Part shown: positions 8,845 through 18,037 of the stretch, piece by piece | How positions within the stretch are numbered: the first letter of the stretch is position 1 | Layout: every line of letters begins with the position of its first letter | Source: Halanaerobium kushneri | Lineage (GTDB): Bacteria; Bacillota; Halanaerobiia; Halanaerobiales; Halanaerobiaceae | NCBI RefSeq assembly: GCF_900156285.1 | Contig: NZ_FTNC01000010.1 | Location: 1 to 64,000 of the forward strand | Length of the DNA stretch: 64,000 bases | Direction of reading: 5' to 3' | Position numbers and translations under genes: made by a program | Notes under the pieces: model-generated | The model's input: only the letters and a program-made list of their open reading frames with translations | What the model was told of the DNA's origin: nothing | Databases searched by the model: none

Positions 8845-9441
8845 TCAGCTCATAGAGCTAGAGCAAATTAAATCAATAAACTTTTCTACTACCAGGGGAT
8901 CAAACTGACTGCCAGCTGATTTCTTAAGTTCATTAATAATCTCTGCATCTGTCATTGCATCTCTATAATTCCTACCATATTTCATTACATCATAGGCATC
9001 TACAACAGCAATTATTCTGGCAATCAAAGGTATTGCTTCTCCCTCTATTCCCAAAGGATAACCACTTCCATTCCACCATTCGTGATGGGTTAAAATTCCT
9101 TCAGCAACATTAATTAAATTTAGCGAATTATAGGCCATCTGAAATCCGACCATTGGATGTTCTTTAATTTTAATCCACTCTTTATTATTAAGAGGTCCGT
9201 TTTTATTCAAAATTTCTTTATCTATAATGCTTTTACCTAAATCATGCAGTTCAGCTAAAAACAAAAGATCTCTTATATCCGGACGCGAAAGTTCCATTGC
9301 TGCTGCCAGTTTTAAAGCAGGTCGTTTTAATCTCTGACTGTGTTTATAAGTCTCTGGATCAGAATTTTTAATTATTTTTTTCAGTATTCCTGCATAATTG
9401 TAATCATACTTTAAGTTTTTTGCATAATTTATGTTTTGCAT
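8845..9441 (-). CDS. HD-GYP domain protein, probable cyclic-di-GMP phosphodiesterase
   Basis: The start is ATG 9441, because AGGAGG lies 11 bases upstream; this gives 198 residues. The protein is a single HD-type phosphohydrolase domain with HDLGK at 66-70, the conserved His at 95, HHE at 119-121 and GSGYP at 125-129, then IPLIARIIAVVDAYD. The HHE and GYP motifs identify the HD-GYP branch, which hydrolyses cyclic-di-GMP. It overlaps the upstream diguanylate cyclase gene by 38 bp, so one mRNA encodes both a maker and a probable breaker of the signal. Activity is inferred from motifs. Confidence 0.82.
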   Translation of the reverse strand: MQNINYAKNLKYDYNYAGILKKIIKNSDPETYKHSQRLKRPALKLAAAMELSRPDIRDLLFLAELHDLGKSIIDKEILNKNGPLNNKEWIKIKEHPMVGFQMAYNSLNLINVAEGILTHHEWWNGSGYPLGIEGEAIPLIARIIAVVDAYDVMKYGRNYRDAMTDAEIINELKKSAGSQFDPLVVEKFIDLICSSSMS

Positions 9442-10411
9442 TATTCTTTTTTTGCCTCCTATTTTTAAAGTAATTACTTCCAGGTTTTTCTTTGACAATT
9501 TTTTTGAGTTCAGCTGCTCTGTCACTGACTTCAACATGGCTTTCTATTTTTTTAAATTCGTTTGTCACAATAGCTATTGAAACTGAAGTTAAGGGACAGT
9601 TTACTATCTCATGCTGACGGTTATAACAAATAAAATGGCCTTTTTCTAAATCTTCCGGTTTGAAATATTTTTTAATTCCTTTATCAAAAGAATCTATAAT
9701 TTTATCTGCTACCTTTTCATCATTTTTAGTTTCAATAATTACCACAAAATCATCTCCACCAACATGACCCACAAATGCATTTTCTGAAACTTTAAGTGCC
9801 GATCTCTTTAATACTTCTGCCGTGAATTGAAGAACTTCATCTCCTTTTTGATAGCCATAGTTATCATTGTAAGCTTTAAAATTGTCCAGATCTATATACA
9901 ATAAAGAGAACTTTTTTTCTTCATCTATCGCTTCTTCAATTTCCATTTTAATAGAATTGTTACCAGGAAGTCCTGTTAAAGGATTGGCATCTCGAGCTTC
10001 TTTAACTTTTAACTCAGAAACTTCTACTAATAAATCTTTAATTGAAATTGTTGAATAATAATCATTATTTTGAGTAACTATTACAGAATCATAAATATTT
10101 TCCTGAGATCTCTCTGTAACAAGTTTTGAAACCTCAAAAATACTCTGATTATAGTCTATAATTAAGGGGTTGGAGTCCATTACTTCTATAATACTCTTCT
10201 GCATATATAAGTTATAACCAAATCTGCTGCCCAAACGATAAAATAATTTATCTCTCATTACTAAACCAATAGGTTTAGATTTATCCAGTACAACTATACT
10301 CTGAATATTATTTTCATTAAAAATATTAACCAGAACTTTTGTTTTTGCATTTTTAGATGTAGTAAAGCCATTATTTTTTTCTGAAAGCAGACCCACTTTA
10401 TCTAATCTCAA
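9404..10411 (-). CDS. CBS-pair GGDEF protein, probable diguanylate cyclase
   Basis: The first about 135 residues resemble a CBS pair, a nucleotide-sensing module, and the rest is a GGDEF domain with metal-binding YIDLDNF near residue 173 and the active loop as GGDDF (218-222). GGDDF departs from the consensus but keeps both acidic positions, so activity is plausible. No RxxD inhibitory site precedes it. The start is TTG 10411, six bases after GAGGTG; a longer frame from TTG 10432 lies before that site. It is the first gene of an operon with the HD-GYP and chemoreceptor genes. Confidence 0.8.
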   Translation of the reverse strand: MRLDKVGLLSEKNNGFTTSKNAKTKVLVNIFNENNIQSIVVLDKSKPIGLVMRDKLFYRLGSRFGYNLYMQKSIIEVMDSNPLIIDYNQSIFEVSKLVTERSQENIYDSVIVTQNNDYYSTISIKDLLVEVSELKVKEARDANPLTGLPGNNSIKMEIEEAIDEEKKFSLLYIDLDNFKAYNDNYGYQKGDEVLQFTAEVLKRSALKVSENAFVGHVGGDDFVVIIETKNDEKVADKIIDSFDKGIKKYFKPEDLEKGHFICYNRQHEIVNCPLTSVSIAIVTNEFKKIESHVEVSDRAAELKKIVKEKPGSNYFKNRRQKKNNAKHKLCKKLKV

Positions 10412-10520
10412 ACTTATCACCTCTCTAGACAATATTTACATATTTACATAATATCATTTCTTAGTTTCCAGACTGTAAATTTTAGATTAACATCTGGTAA
10501 ACAATTATCAGTAAATGTTT

Positions 10521-10550
10521 TTGAATATTTAAATAAATATCTGTTATAAT
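10521..10550 (+). promoter_or_regulatory. Promoter of the sugar dehydrogenase gene
   Basis: TTGAAT (10521-10526), an 18-bp spacer and a perfect TATAAT (10545-10550) precede the plus-strand gene at 10602 in the divergent gap with the GGDEF gene. Confidence 0.65.
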
Positions 10551-10601
10551 TAGTTATAGATTAGTCTTAGTTTATAGGTTAAGGGAGGTATTAAATAAAT
10601 T

Positions 10602-11753
10602 ATGAGAAAAATATTGATCTTTATATTTAGTCTTTTCTTTTTAATCCTTTTAACTTTTTCAATTCAGGCAGAAATAAGAGTAGGCGAGTTTCCGCAAAAT
10701 ATAGATGACGAATATCTTCAATCACCAGACAATATAAATGTTGAAACCTGGCAGCAGAATTTAAATGTCCCTTGGGAGCTGGTTTTTTTGCCAGAAAGCA
10801 ATAGAGCTTTAGTTACAGAAAGAGGGGGAAGAGTTCTTGAAGTCATTGAGGGAGAACTTCAACCGGAAAGTTATCTAACGATAGATATTGTTTCCAGAGG
10901 TGAAGGTGGACTGCTGGGGATGGCCCATCACCCTGATTTTTCAGAACATCCCTATATCTATTTAATGTACACCTACACTTCTGATTCAGGTGAACAGTAT
11001 AATAGAGTTTCCCGCTTTAAAGACCAAAGTACTCAGGCTGGAGAGGAAGAAATAATAATCGATCAAATACCTGCTGGAAATTATCATGATGGAGGCAGAA
11101 TAGCTTTTGGCCCTGATGATATGCTTTATATAACAACTGGAGATACTTTTAACAGAGAAATTGCCCAGGATTTAAATAATCTTGGTGGAAAAATCCTGCG
11201 TCTAACTCCAACAGGTGAAATACCTGAAGATAATCCATTTAATAATTCACCTGTTTACAGTCTTGGCCACCGCAATCCTCAGGGACTGGCCTGGCATCCG
11301 GAAACAGGAGATCTTTTTATATCTGATCACGGACCTTCTGGTGAAGATGGTCTGAGGGCAAAGGACAGAGTTAAAGTTGTAGAAGCCGGCAGCAACTTTG
11401 GCTGGCCGGATAAGATAGGATATTTTGAAAACAGTGAATATGCTAACCCATTAATTATGTGGGAAAATGCCGTTCCTCCTTCTGGTATGATCTTTTATCA
11501 GGGATATTTATATCTTGGAACACTGCGCAGTCAATCCTTAGTCAGAATCTCTTTGAAAATAGAAAATAATAATTATTCAGTTAAAAAGATTGAACATCTA
11601 TTCAATGATGGCAGAGGTGATTCTATCTATGGAAGAATTAGGACTGCAGTTGTTGGACCTGATGGTTATTTATACTTTTTGACAAATAATCGTGACGGCA
11701 GAGGTAGTCCTCGCGAAAATGATGACAAAATTTTAAGGTTCAAATTAGATTAG
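10602..11753 (+). CDS. Secreted PQQ-dependent aldose dehydrogenase-like protein
   Basis: The 383-residue protein has an N-terminal signal peptide (about 1-24) followed by a six-bladed beta-propeller of the soluble glucose dehydrogenase (YliI/Asd-like) family. Family blocks are visible: NVPWELVFLP, GGLLGMAHHPDF, YHDGGRIAFGPDDMLYITTGD in parts, and LGHRNPQGLAWHPETG. These enzymes oxidise aldoses using PQQ and calcium. No PQQ biosynthesis genes are in the window, so cofactor supply and true activity are open; the propeller may have another role. The gene is monocistronic or co-transcribed with the unknown gene 127 bp downstream. Confidence 0.85.
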   Translation: MRKILIFIFSLFFLILLTFSIQAEIRVGEFPQNIDDEYLQSPDNINVETWQQNLNVPWELVFLPESNRALVTERGGRVLEVIEGELQPESYLTIDIVSRGEGGLLGMAHHPDFSEHPYIYLMYTYTSDSGEQYNRVSRFKDQSTQAGEEEIIIDQIPAGNYHDGGRIAFGPDDMLYITTGDTFNREIAQDLNNLGGKILRLTPTGEIPEDNPFNNSPVYSLGHRNPQGLAWHPETGDLFISDHGPSGEDGLRAKDRVKVVEAGSNFGWPDKIGYFENSEYANPLIMWENAVPPSGMIFYQGYLYLGTLRSQSLVRISLKIENNNYSVKKIEHLFNDGRGDSIYGRIRTAVVGPDGYLYFLTNNRDGRGSPRENDDKILRFKLD

Positions 11754-11880
11754 TTTGTTAAATTTATTAATCAGATTTATCAGAATAATTTTATTTAGAC
11801 ATATTTGACTCGACTTTAATAATTCTAAAATATTATTTTTATTAATTAAAATCTGTAATCTTTAAACTGGAGGTTATAAA

Positions 11881-13014
11881 ATGTCTTCACAATTGAAAAA
11901 AGCTATTATTGATCATGACCTGGACAAAGTAGAATCTTTTCTAGAAGAATTAAAACAACAGGAAAACTTTTCTCTTGCTTCACTTATTAATGATTTACTG
12001 GAACTAATGTTAATGGAATGCAGTCTTCGTTATGGTTCTTTCCACTTTGTCAAAATGAGCCTCTTTTTAAGAGAGTTTTCTTTAAAAAATTATTTTTCTC
12101 GTCAGACAGAGTTGAAAATTGCCAGAGTAGTACTGCTTGGTCTAGCTGAAAGACACTTTATTAATCTTGAAGCAAATAACGGTGGTTATAAAGAAGAAAA
12201 GATAAATCAAAAAACCTATGACAAGCTTAATGAAGAAATAAATCAGGGGAATACTCACAATGCTTTTTACTATGCTCTTGGAATTTTAGAAAAAGAACCT
12301 GAAAAGTTAAAAGAATTTCTTTTAAATCTGGGTATGGAAAGAATACCAGATAGTCTGGGCCACAGCGTCAGCTGCTTTTTCCCGGTAATGAGGGATATTG
12401 TTAGTCACTCACAGGATATTTCTGCAACTGCCATTTTAAGCTATGTTATGTACCTCAGCCGCTACAGCTATCAGAATAAATATAATTCCAGTCAGCCAGA
12501 ACGAAAAGATCTATCTCAAACCGAGTTGGAAGATCTGGGCTTAAAGGCAGCCTCTGGTAGCGGAATAGTTAATCTGCACCACATGATAACCTACTATACA
12601 TTTTCGATGCTGGAAGATGGCTCCTTTTATCAGCAGCTTCCACCTTATAGCATCTTAGAAAACTATTTTGGTAATAAGAATATTGATCAGTCAAGATTAG
12701 AACTAGCTGAAGTAAATAATGAAAAAACTGAAGTTGCGGAAAACTATCAGCAGTTTAAGGATAATTTTTCTCTAGATAATTATCAGGTTAACTTAAGTTT
12801 TCTCTTCAGCAGTTTAGATAACAACTATCAGGAAACGGTAAATTATCTCCACAGTTTATATGCTGAATACTATAATTCACACTGGAATCCTCATTATTAT
12901 ACTGGTCTCTATTGTGCTCTAGGTATTTATAAGTCTAAAAAAATTGCTGATAAAAAGGTAAAGAAAATGGCTGTTATTCAGGCAGTAGAATATTTTGCAA
13001 GTAACGTTCTTTAA
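11881..13014 (+). CDS. Uncharacterised protein, 377 residues
   Basis: I do not recognise this family. ATG 11881 has GGAGGT six bases upstream. There is no signal peptide or membrane segment, so it should be cytosolic. It looks largely alpha-helical; the centre is rich in aromatic and histidine residues (LHHMITYYTFSMLE at about 237-250, and HWNPHYYTG near 338), which could form a metal or haem pocket, but this is only a suggestion. It follows the sugar dehydrogenase on the same strand and ends before a strong two-way terminator. Confidence 0.75.
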   Translation: MSSQLKKAIIDHDLDKVESFLEELKQQENFSLASLINDLLELMLMECSLRYGSFHFVKMSLFLREFSLKNYFSRQTELKIARVVLLGLAERHFINLEANNGGYKEEKINQKTYDKLNEEINQGNTHNAFYYALGILEKEPEKLKEFLLNLGMERIPDSLGHSVSCFFPVMRDIVSHSQDISATAILSYVMYLSRYSYQNKYNSSQPERKDLSQTELEDLGLKAASGSGIVNLHHMITYYTFSMLEDGSFYQQLPPYSILENYFGNKNIDQSRLELAEVNNEKTEVAENYQQFKDNFSLDNYQVNLSFLFSSLDNNYQETVNYLHSLYAEYYNSHWNPHYYTGLYCALGIYKSKKIADKKVKKMAVIQAVEYFASNVL

Positions 13015-13061
13015 AAAATAGAATTTCTAGTTTATAACATCAAATAATTAATAATAAGCTA

Positions 13062-13098
13062 AAAAGCCTTCTTTTATTTATTATAAAAGAAGGCTTTT
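13062..13098. terminator. Bidirectional terminator between convergent genes
   Basis: AAAAGCCTTCTTTTAT pairs with ATAAAAGAAGGCTTTT, with A/T tracts on both sides. It serves the unknown gene (plus) and the GH13 operon (minus). Confidence 0.85.
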
Positions 13099-13103
13099 CG
13101 ATT

Positions 13104-14795
13104 TTATTCAACCTCCAGAACCAGAGTTTCAAAAGGTCTAAAATTGTATTTTATTTTATCTCTATCTGACTTCAGTCTCTCTTTACTATCAGGATAATTA
13201 CTCAAAATTAACTTCTTTAATTTATAATTCAGCTCTAACTCTATATTTTCATCTCTAAAATTAGCGATAACCATTATCTTTTTATCATCTTTTATTCTTA
13301 AATAAGCCATAAAATCCTGGTTTTTCTCCAGAATTTCTTCGTATTTACCATCAATCAAATTTTTAGAATAGCCACTTTCTTTTCGGAGCCTAATTAAATC
13401 CTGATAAAAATAATATAAAGAATCAGGATCAGCAAGTACATTTTTAACATTTATATCTTTATAATTCGAGTTGACCTTAAGCCAGGGCTCAGCAGAACTA
13501 AAACCTGCATTTTTACTGTCATCCCACTGCATAGGTGTCCTGCTGTTATCTCTACTTCTATTCCAGACAGCTTTCAGAACCTCATCTTCTTGATGACCAT
13601 TCTCTAAAGCCATCTTATATTTTCCAATCGAAGCTGCATCATTATAGTCTTCAATTGACTCATATTTAACATTGGTCATTCCAATTTCCTGGCCCTGATA
13701 AATAAAGGGAACCCCCCGCATTAGCATAAAGACTGCAGCCAGCATTTTTGCTGAATAACGGTTAATATTTTCTTCCGCTAAATATTTATTCAAACAGCGC
13801 GGCTGATCATGATTTTCTAAAAATAAAGCCACCCGACTGTCCTCATCATATGTCTGCTGAATTTGATTAAAAATCTTTTTTAATTTCATTAAGTTCCATT
13901 CTTTTTCCCGCATCCAGTTGCTGTCAGGTCTCATTACCAGATCAGTATGTCTAAAATCAAAGATAAAATCAAAAGGACCTCCTTCTCCAACAAATTCTTT
14001 CATTCTTTCACTTTTATCAGGATATATTTCTGCAACTGTCACAATTTTATAATTAGAAAATGTTTCTTGATTAAGCTCATTTAAATAAGCAAGTATTCCT
14101 TCTTTGTTGGCAGTCAGAGAATGAATTTCAGCCAGCCCATCTTCTCCATCTGGTGTCAGATTTTTATATTCACCTTTTTTGATAAAACTAATAGCATCAA
14201 CTCTAAAGCCTGCCAGCCCTTTATCAAGCCACCAGTTAACCATCTTATATAATTCCTGACGCAGTTCTTGATTCTCCCAGTTTAAATCAGGCTGTTCCTC
14301 TGCAAAAGTATGGAGATAATACTGCTCAGTCTGCTGATCAAAAGTCCAGGCAGAACCTCCAAAAACAGAGCGCCAGTTTGTCGGAGGACCACCATTTTCA
14401 GCTGGATCTTTCCAGATATACCAATCTCTTTTAGGATTATCTTTAGATTTTTTTGATTCTTTAAACCACTGATGCTGATCAGAGCTGTGGTTAATCACTA
14501 AATCCATCATAATTCCAATATCCCTTTTTTTAGCTTCAGCAATTAATTTATCCATATCTGCCATTGTTCCAAACTGTTCTCCAATAGCATAATAATCAGC
14601 TATATCATAACCATTATCCTCCATCGGAGAACTGTAAACTGGACTCAACCAGATGATATCAATTCCCAGTTCAGCTAAATAATCAAGCTTTTCTATTATA
14701 CCTGGAAGATCACCGATTCCGTCCCCATTACTGTCATTAAAACTTTTTGGATAAACCTGATAAATAACTTTGTCATGCCACCACTTTTTTTCCAT
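13104..14795 (-). CDS. GH13 alpha-glucosidase (oligo-1,6-glucosidase / trehalose-6-phosphate hydrolase type)
   Basis: The 563-residue enzyme is a full-length GH13 family glucosidase. The catalytic residues are visible: nucleophile Asp200 in GFRVDAISF, acid/base Glu256 in TVAEIYP and the transition-state Asp330 in LENHDQPR; the N-terminal block QVYPKSFNDSNGDGIGDL (residues 13-30) is typical. There is no signal peptide, so it acts on imported sugars. It ends the ABC sugar operon (16644-17909, 15668-16552, 14832-15668), which would bring in an alpha-glucoside such as isomaltose, sucrose or trehalose. The exact substrate cannot be fixed from sequence. Confidence 0.9.
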   Translation of the reverse strand: MEKKWWHDKVIYQVYPKSFNDSNGDGIGDLPGIIEKLDYLAELGIDIIWLSPVYSSPMEDNGYDIADYYAIGEQFGTMADMDKLIAEAKKRDIGIMMDLVINHSSDQHQWFKESKKSKDNPKRDWYIWKDPAENGGPPTNWRSVFGGSAWTFDQQTEQYYLHTFAEEQPDLNWENQELRQELYKMVNWWLDKGLAGFRVDAISFIKKGEYKNLTPDGEDGLAEIHSLTANKEGILAYLNELNQETFSNYKIVTVAEIYPDKSERMKEFVGEGGPFDFIFDFRHTDLVMRPDSNWMREKEWNLMKLKKIFNQIQQTYDEDSRVALFLENHDQPRCLNKYLAEENINRYSAKMLAAVFMLMRGVPFIYQGQEIGMTNVKYESIEDYNDAASIGKYKMALENGHQEDEVLKAVWNRSRDNSRTPMQWDDSKNAGFSSAEPWLKVNSNYKDINVKNVLADPDSLYYFYQDLIRLRKESGYSKNLIDGKYEEILEKNQDFMAYLRIKDDKKIMVIANFRDENIELELNYKLKKLILSNYPDSKERLKSDRDKIKYNFRPFETLVLEVE

Positions 14796-14831
14796 ATATA
14801 ATCACCCTTATTTACTTATAATTTTTATAGT

Positions 14832-15668
14832 CTATTTTCCTGCTCCTTCAATTACTCCACTTATTATCTTATCCTGCATTGAAATATAGAATATTATTAC
14901 CGGTATAATAGCCAGAATCAGTGCTGCCATTGCCTGGCCATAATTTGATGTATATTGACCGAAAAAGTAAAAAGTTGATAAGGGAATAGTCCGCATACTT
15001 TTAGATATTAAAACCAAAGAAGGTAAGAGAAAGTCATTCCAGATCCAGAGTACATCTAAAATTGCAATGGTTGCAGTCACTGGTTTTAAAATCGGAAAAA
15101 TGATTTTCCAGAAAACCTGTAATTTTGTGGCTCCATCTATCTTAGCTGCTTCTTCTAATTCCAGGGGTATATTTTTAATAAAACCGTGGTACATAAATGT
15201 TGCCAGGCTGACTCCAAAGCCAAGATAATAAACAGCAAGTAATAAGCGGCTATTTAACATATTAAATGATCCGTAAATATTGACAAAGGGAATCATTAAT
15301 GCCTGAAATGGTATAATCATTGAAGCTACCAGAATCATAAAAATTATTTTATTGATCTTCCAGTCCCATCTCACTAAAAAGTAAGCAAGCATTGAAGAAA
15401 ATACAATAATTAAAAATAAAGATGCTGTAGTGATAATAAAAGAGTTAGTTATCGCCGAGGGATAGCCCATTGTATTAAAGGCATTGATAAAATTATCAAA
15501 GTTAATACTTTTAGGTAAAGCAATAGGATTACTTAAAATCTCCATTTTAGCTTTAAAAGAATTTATCAGCACTAAAAAGAAAGGGAAAATATAAAATAAA
15601 AATAAGAGAGTAGAGATAATCATTAAAGGTATATTACTTTTTTTTAGTTCTTTTAGCTTTGCTTTCAT
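14832..15668 (-). CDS. Sugar ABC transporter permease, MalG/GanQ type
   Basis: The 278-residue membrane protein has six predicted helices and the EAA loop EEAAKIDGATKLQVFWKI at about 172-189, which docks the ATPase. Its ATG overlaps the stop codon of the upstream permease by one base (TAATG), which indicates translational coupling. It forms the channel with the gene at 15668-16552. No ATPase is encoded in the operon, so a shared MsmX/MsiK-like ATPase is expected elsewhere, as is usual in Firmicutes. Confidence 0.9.
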   Translation of the reverse strand: MKAKLKELKKSNIPLMIISTLLFLFYIFPFFLVLINSFKAKMEILSNPIALPKSINFDNFINAFNTMGYPSAITNSFIITTASLFLIIVFSSMLAYFLVRWDWKINKIIFMILVASMIIPFQALMIPFVNIYGSFNMLNSRLLLAVYYLGFGVSLATFMYHGFIKNIPLELEEAAKIDGATKLQVFWKIIFPILKPVTATIAILDVLWIWNDFLLPSLVLISKSMRTIPLSTFYFFGQYTSNYGQAMAALILAIIPVIIFYISMQDKIISGVIEGAGK

Positions 15669-16552
15669 TATGCTTCAACCTCCATCTTTTTCATTATTGA
15701 AACCTGTGAGACAGCAATTACTGCCACTATCACAAATAAGATAAATGCTTTTGCCTGCCCTGAACCAAAGTTCTGACTTAAAAAGGCGTCATTATAAATA
15801 TGAAGAGTAATTAACTCAGTCATTTTAAATGGTCCACCATTTGTAAGTGATATATTGATATCAAAAACCATAAAACTTCTCTGCAGGGTTAAAAATAAAC
15901 TGATAGTAAATGAGGGAATCATCAACGGCAGTTTTATCTTAAGCAGCTTCTGAAGGCCTCCTGCTCCATCTATAGAAGCAGCTTCCATCACTGATTTAGG
16001 TAATCCCATTAGACCAGCAATGTAAATCAGCATCATATAACCTGAATTCTTCCAAACCCCTACAATAACCAAAGCCCAGAAAGCTTTATTCGGATCAACC
16101 AGCCAGGATTCGCTTAAAAAGGGAATCTGCATAAACTCACCTGCATGGATTAAAATTCTGCTGAAAACAAACTGCCAGATAAATCCTAAAATAACTCCAC
16201 CGATTAAGTTTGGAGTGAAAAAACCTGCTCTAAAAAAATTTTTAGCCTTTATTTTACTGGTTACTATTAAAGCCAGAGTAAAAGCTAAAACATTGGTAAT
16301 AATAACTGAATAAACCACATATTTAAAAGTTAATTTTAAAGAATTCCAAAAATCAGGATCACTAAAAGCTACCCGATAGTTTTCTAAACCAGTAAAATTA
16401 ATTGTCTGTCCAAAACCTGTCCAGTCAGTAAAGGTCATCATTAAACCAAAGATAAAGGGGATTCCCACAACAGCAAAGAAAACTAATAGAGGTATCATAG
16501 CAAAAATTGAAAAAGATTTTAATTTGGCTAAAAAGGTATTATCATTATACAT
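15668..16552 (-). CDS. Sugar ABC transporter permease, MalF/UgpA type
   Basis: The 294-residue permease has six membrane helices and an EAA loop with MEAASIDGAGGLQKLLKIKLP at about 189-208. The start ATG 16552 follows CAGGGAG. It pairs with the MalG-type subunit that overlaps its stop codon. It is separated from the binding-protein gene by a stable hairpin (16606-16632). The first helix block FAMIPLLVFFAVVGIPFIFG is typical of the CUT1 class, which takes oligosaccharides. Confidence 0.9.
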   Translation of the reverse strand: MYNDNTFLAKLKSFSIFAMIPLLVFFAVVGIPFIFGLMMTFTDWTGFGQTINFTGLENYRVAFSDPDFWNSLKLTFKYVVYSVIITNVLAFTLALIVTSKIKAKNFFRAGFFTPNLIGGVILGFIWQFVFSRILIHAGEFMQIPFLSESWLVDPNKAFWALVIVGVWKNSGYMMLIYIAGLMGLPKSVMEAASIDGAGGLQKLLKIKLPLMIPSFTISLFLTLQRSFMVFDINISLTNGGPFKMTELITLHIYNDAFLSQNFGSGQAKAFILFVIVAVIAVSQVSIMKKMEVEA

Positions 16553-16605
16553 TATCTCACTCCCTGTTAGGTTGTTCTAAATTCAATTAAATTGAATTGA
16601 TTTTT

Positions 16606-16632
16606 AAGGCTGCAGGCTTTGACTGCAGCCTT
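16606..16632 (-). other. Intercistronic hairpin between binding-protein and permease genes
   Basis: AAGGCTGCAG (16606-16615) pairs with CTGCAGCCTT (16623-16632). On the coding (minus) strand no T-tract follows, so it is unlikely to stop all transcription; it more likely protects the 3' end of the abundant binding-protein message. Confidence 0.6.
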
Positions 16633-16643
16633 TTATTTTACTT

Positions 16644-17909
16644 TTATTCTTGCCAGAGATTCATAAACTCTTCTGCTAACTGTTCTTTATCAGAATATCC
16701 AGCCAGATATTTCTGTAAGGATGATCCCATTTCTGGAAAATATCCGGAAGGATAATAATTATTCATCCATTCTAAAGTATTTCCCTTGTTCATGTATTCT
16801 ATAATCGAATTAGAAAGATTGTCCTGTGGTGAAATCTCAAAATTATCAAAGGCAGGTATGAAATTCAACTGATTGATATAGTAGTCCTGACCTGTCTCTG
16901 AAGTAACCAACCAGGTTAAGAATTCTTTTGCTGCCTCCTGCTCAGCTTCTGTAGACTGAGATTTATCAATAACCCAGTATGAAGGTACACCTACTGATAT
17001 TTTGTTATTTCCATAATCATCAGGATTATTGCTGATTGGATAAGGTAAAAATCCATATTCAGCCTCTGCATTAACTTCATTTAACTGAGGTAGAGCCCAG
17101 TTGCCCATAAACCAGAAGGCGGCCTCTCCATTTGCTAATTCCATTACTGCATCATCATAAGTTGGAGATAATGGTGAACTCTGATGAAGATTATATTCTT
17201 TAATTAAATCAAATGTTTTTAACCAACCATCAAATTGTTTATTATTTACCAGATCTACTTCTCCCTTTTTCATTGAATCCAAAAATTGATGTCTTTTACT
17301 GCTTTCAGCTGATTGGGTTGTGAACATTATATTTGTTAGATGTGCTCCTAAAGACCAGTCCATTGGTGAGAGTGTTACTGGAGCAACTCCATCGGCAGCT
17401 TTAATTTCTTTAAATACTTCTTCCAGCTCTTTTCTGGTATTTACCTTGCTAATATCGTAGTCTGAGCCAAATACATCTTCTATAACATCTTTATTGTAAA
17501 TTAAACCAAAAGCTTCTACTGTTAGTGGAAGAGCGACTAATTTGTCATTATAAGTATAGGCAGTACCTTCAACTAAATAATCAGCAATTTTCATATCACT
17601 TAGGTCGAGCAGCCTGTCACCAAATTCATCTATTTCTCCACCCATATTAATTATTGTTGCAGCATTACCAGATGAATACATAGCAGTCATTTTCTGATAG
17701 GCATTCTGTCCGGCGAGGGGAATTAACTCGAGATTAATATCATCCTTCTCCTGATTAAACTTCCCTACCATTTCTTCTAATTGTTTTGCAACCTCCGGTT
17801 TTCCTATTAAAAGCTGAATCTCTGTCACATCATCCTGAGCCATAACTCCTGCATTAATTGAAAAAACTAAAGCTAAAACTAATACTACCATTGATAATTT
17901 TTTTAACAT
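16644..17909 (-). CDS. Sugar ABC transporter substrate-binding protein (CUT1 class)
   Basis: The 421-residue extracellular binding protein has a signal peptide of about 24 residues ending GVMAQ. There is no lipobox cysteine at the cleavage site, which is unusual for a Gram-positive type receptor but normal for a double-membrane Halanaerobium-like cell. It belongs to the MalE-like family and is rich in aromatic residues expected to stack on sugars (AFWFMGNWALP). AGGAGG precedes ATG 17909. It is the first gene of the operon whose promoter carries a LacI-type operator at 18006-18027, and it would feed the two permeases and the GH13 enzyme downstream. Confidence 0.9.
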   Translation of the reverse strand: MLKKLSMVVLVLALVFSINAGVMAQDDVTEIQLLIGKPEVAKQLEEMVGKFNQEKDDINLELIPLAGQNAYQKMTAMYSSGNAATIINMGGEIDEFGDRLLDLSDMKIADYLVEGTAYTYNDKLVALPLTVEAFGLIYNKDVIEDVFGSDYDISKVNTRKELEEVFKEIKAADGVAPVTLSPMDWSLGAHLTNIMFTTQSAESSKRHQFLDSMKKGEVDLVNNKQFDGWLKTFDLIKEYNLHQSSPLSPTYDDAVMELANGEAAFWFMGNWALPQLNEVNAEAEYGFLPYPISNNPDDYGNNKISVGVPSYWVIDKSQSTEAEQEAAKEFLTWLVTSETGQDYYINQLNFIPAFDNFEISPQDNLSNSIIEYMNKGNTLEWMNNYYPSGYFPEMGSSLQKYLAGYSDKEQLAEEFMNLWQE

Positions 17910-17997
17910 TTATATTCCTCCTAGATATTTTTTAATCCCTTAATTATTTAATCCCCAATAATAATTCAACTTTTCTTTTTACCACCACCTCTCAATG

Positions 17998-18027
17998 ATT
18001 ATAAATGTATGAAACGCTTTACATAAA
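17998..18027 (-). promoter_or_regulatory. LacI-type operator in the promoter of the alpha-glucoside ABC operon
   Basis: A 22-bp site (18006-18027, minus-strand core ATGTAAAGCGTTTCAT) lies just upstream of a perfect TATAAT (17998-18003, minus). It therefore covers the spacer and -35 region, where a bound repressor blocks polymerase. The same 22 bp occur at 20213-20234 in front of the two LacI genes. Confidence 0.8.
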
Positions 18028-18037
18028 CTTTAAAATA

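Noticed and set aside
18006-18027. The operator TGAAACGCTTTACA as a CcpA cre site
   Set aside because: The central CG is shifted by one base from the cre consensus, and identical copies pair with local LacI genes.
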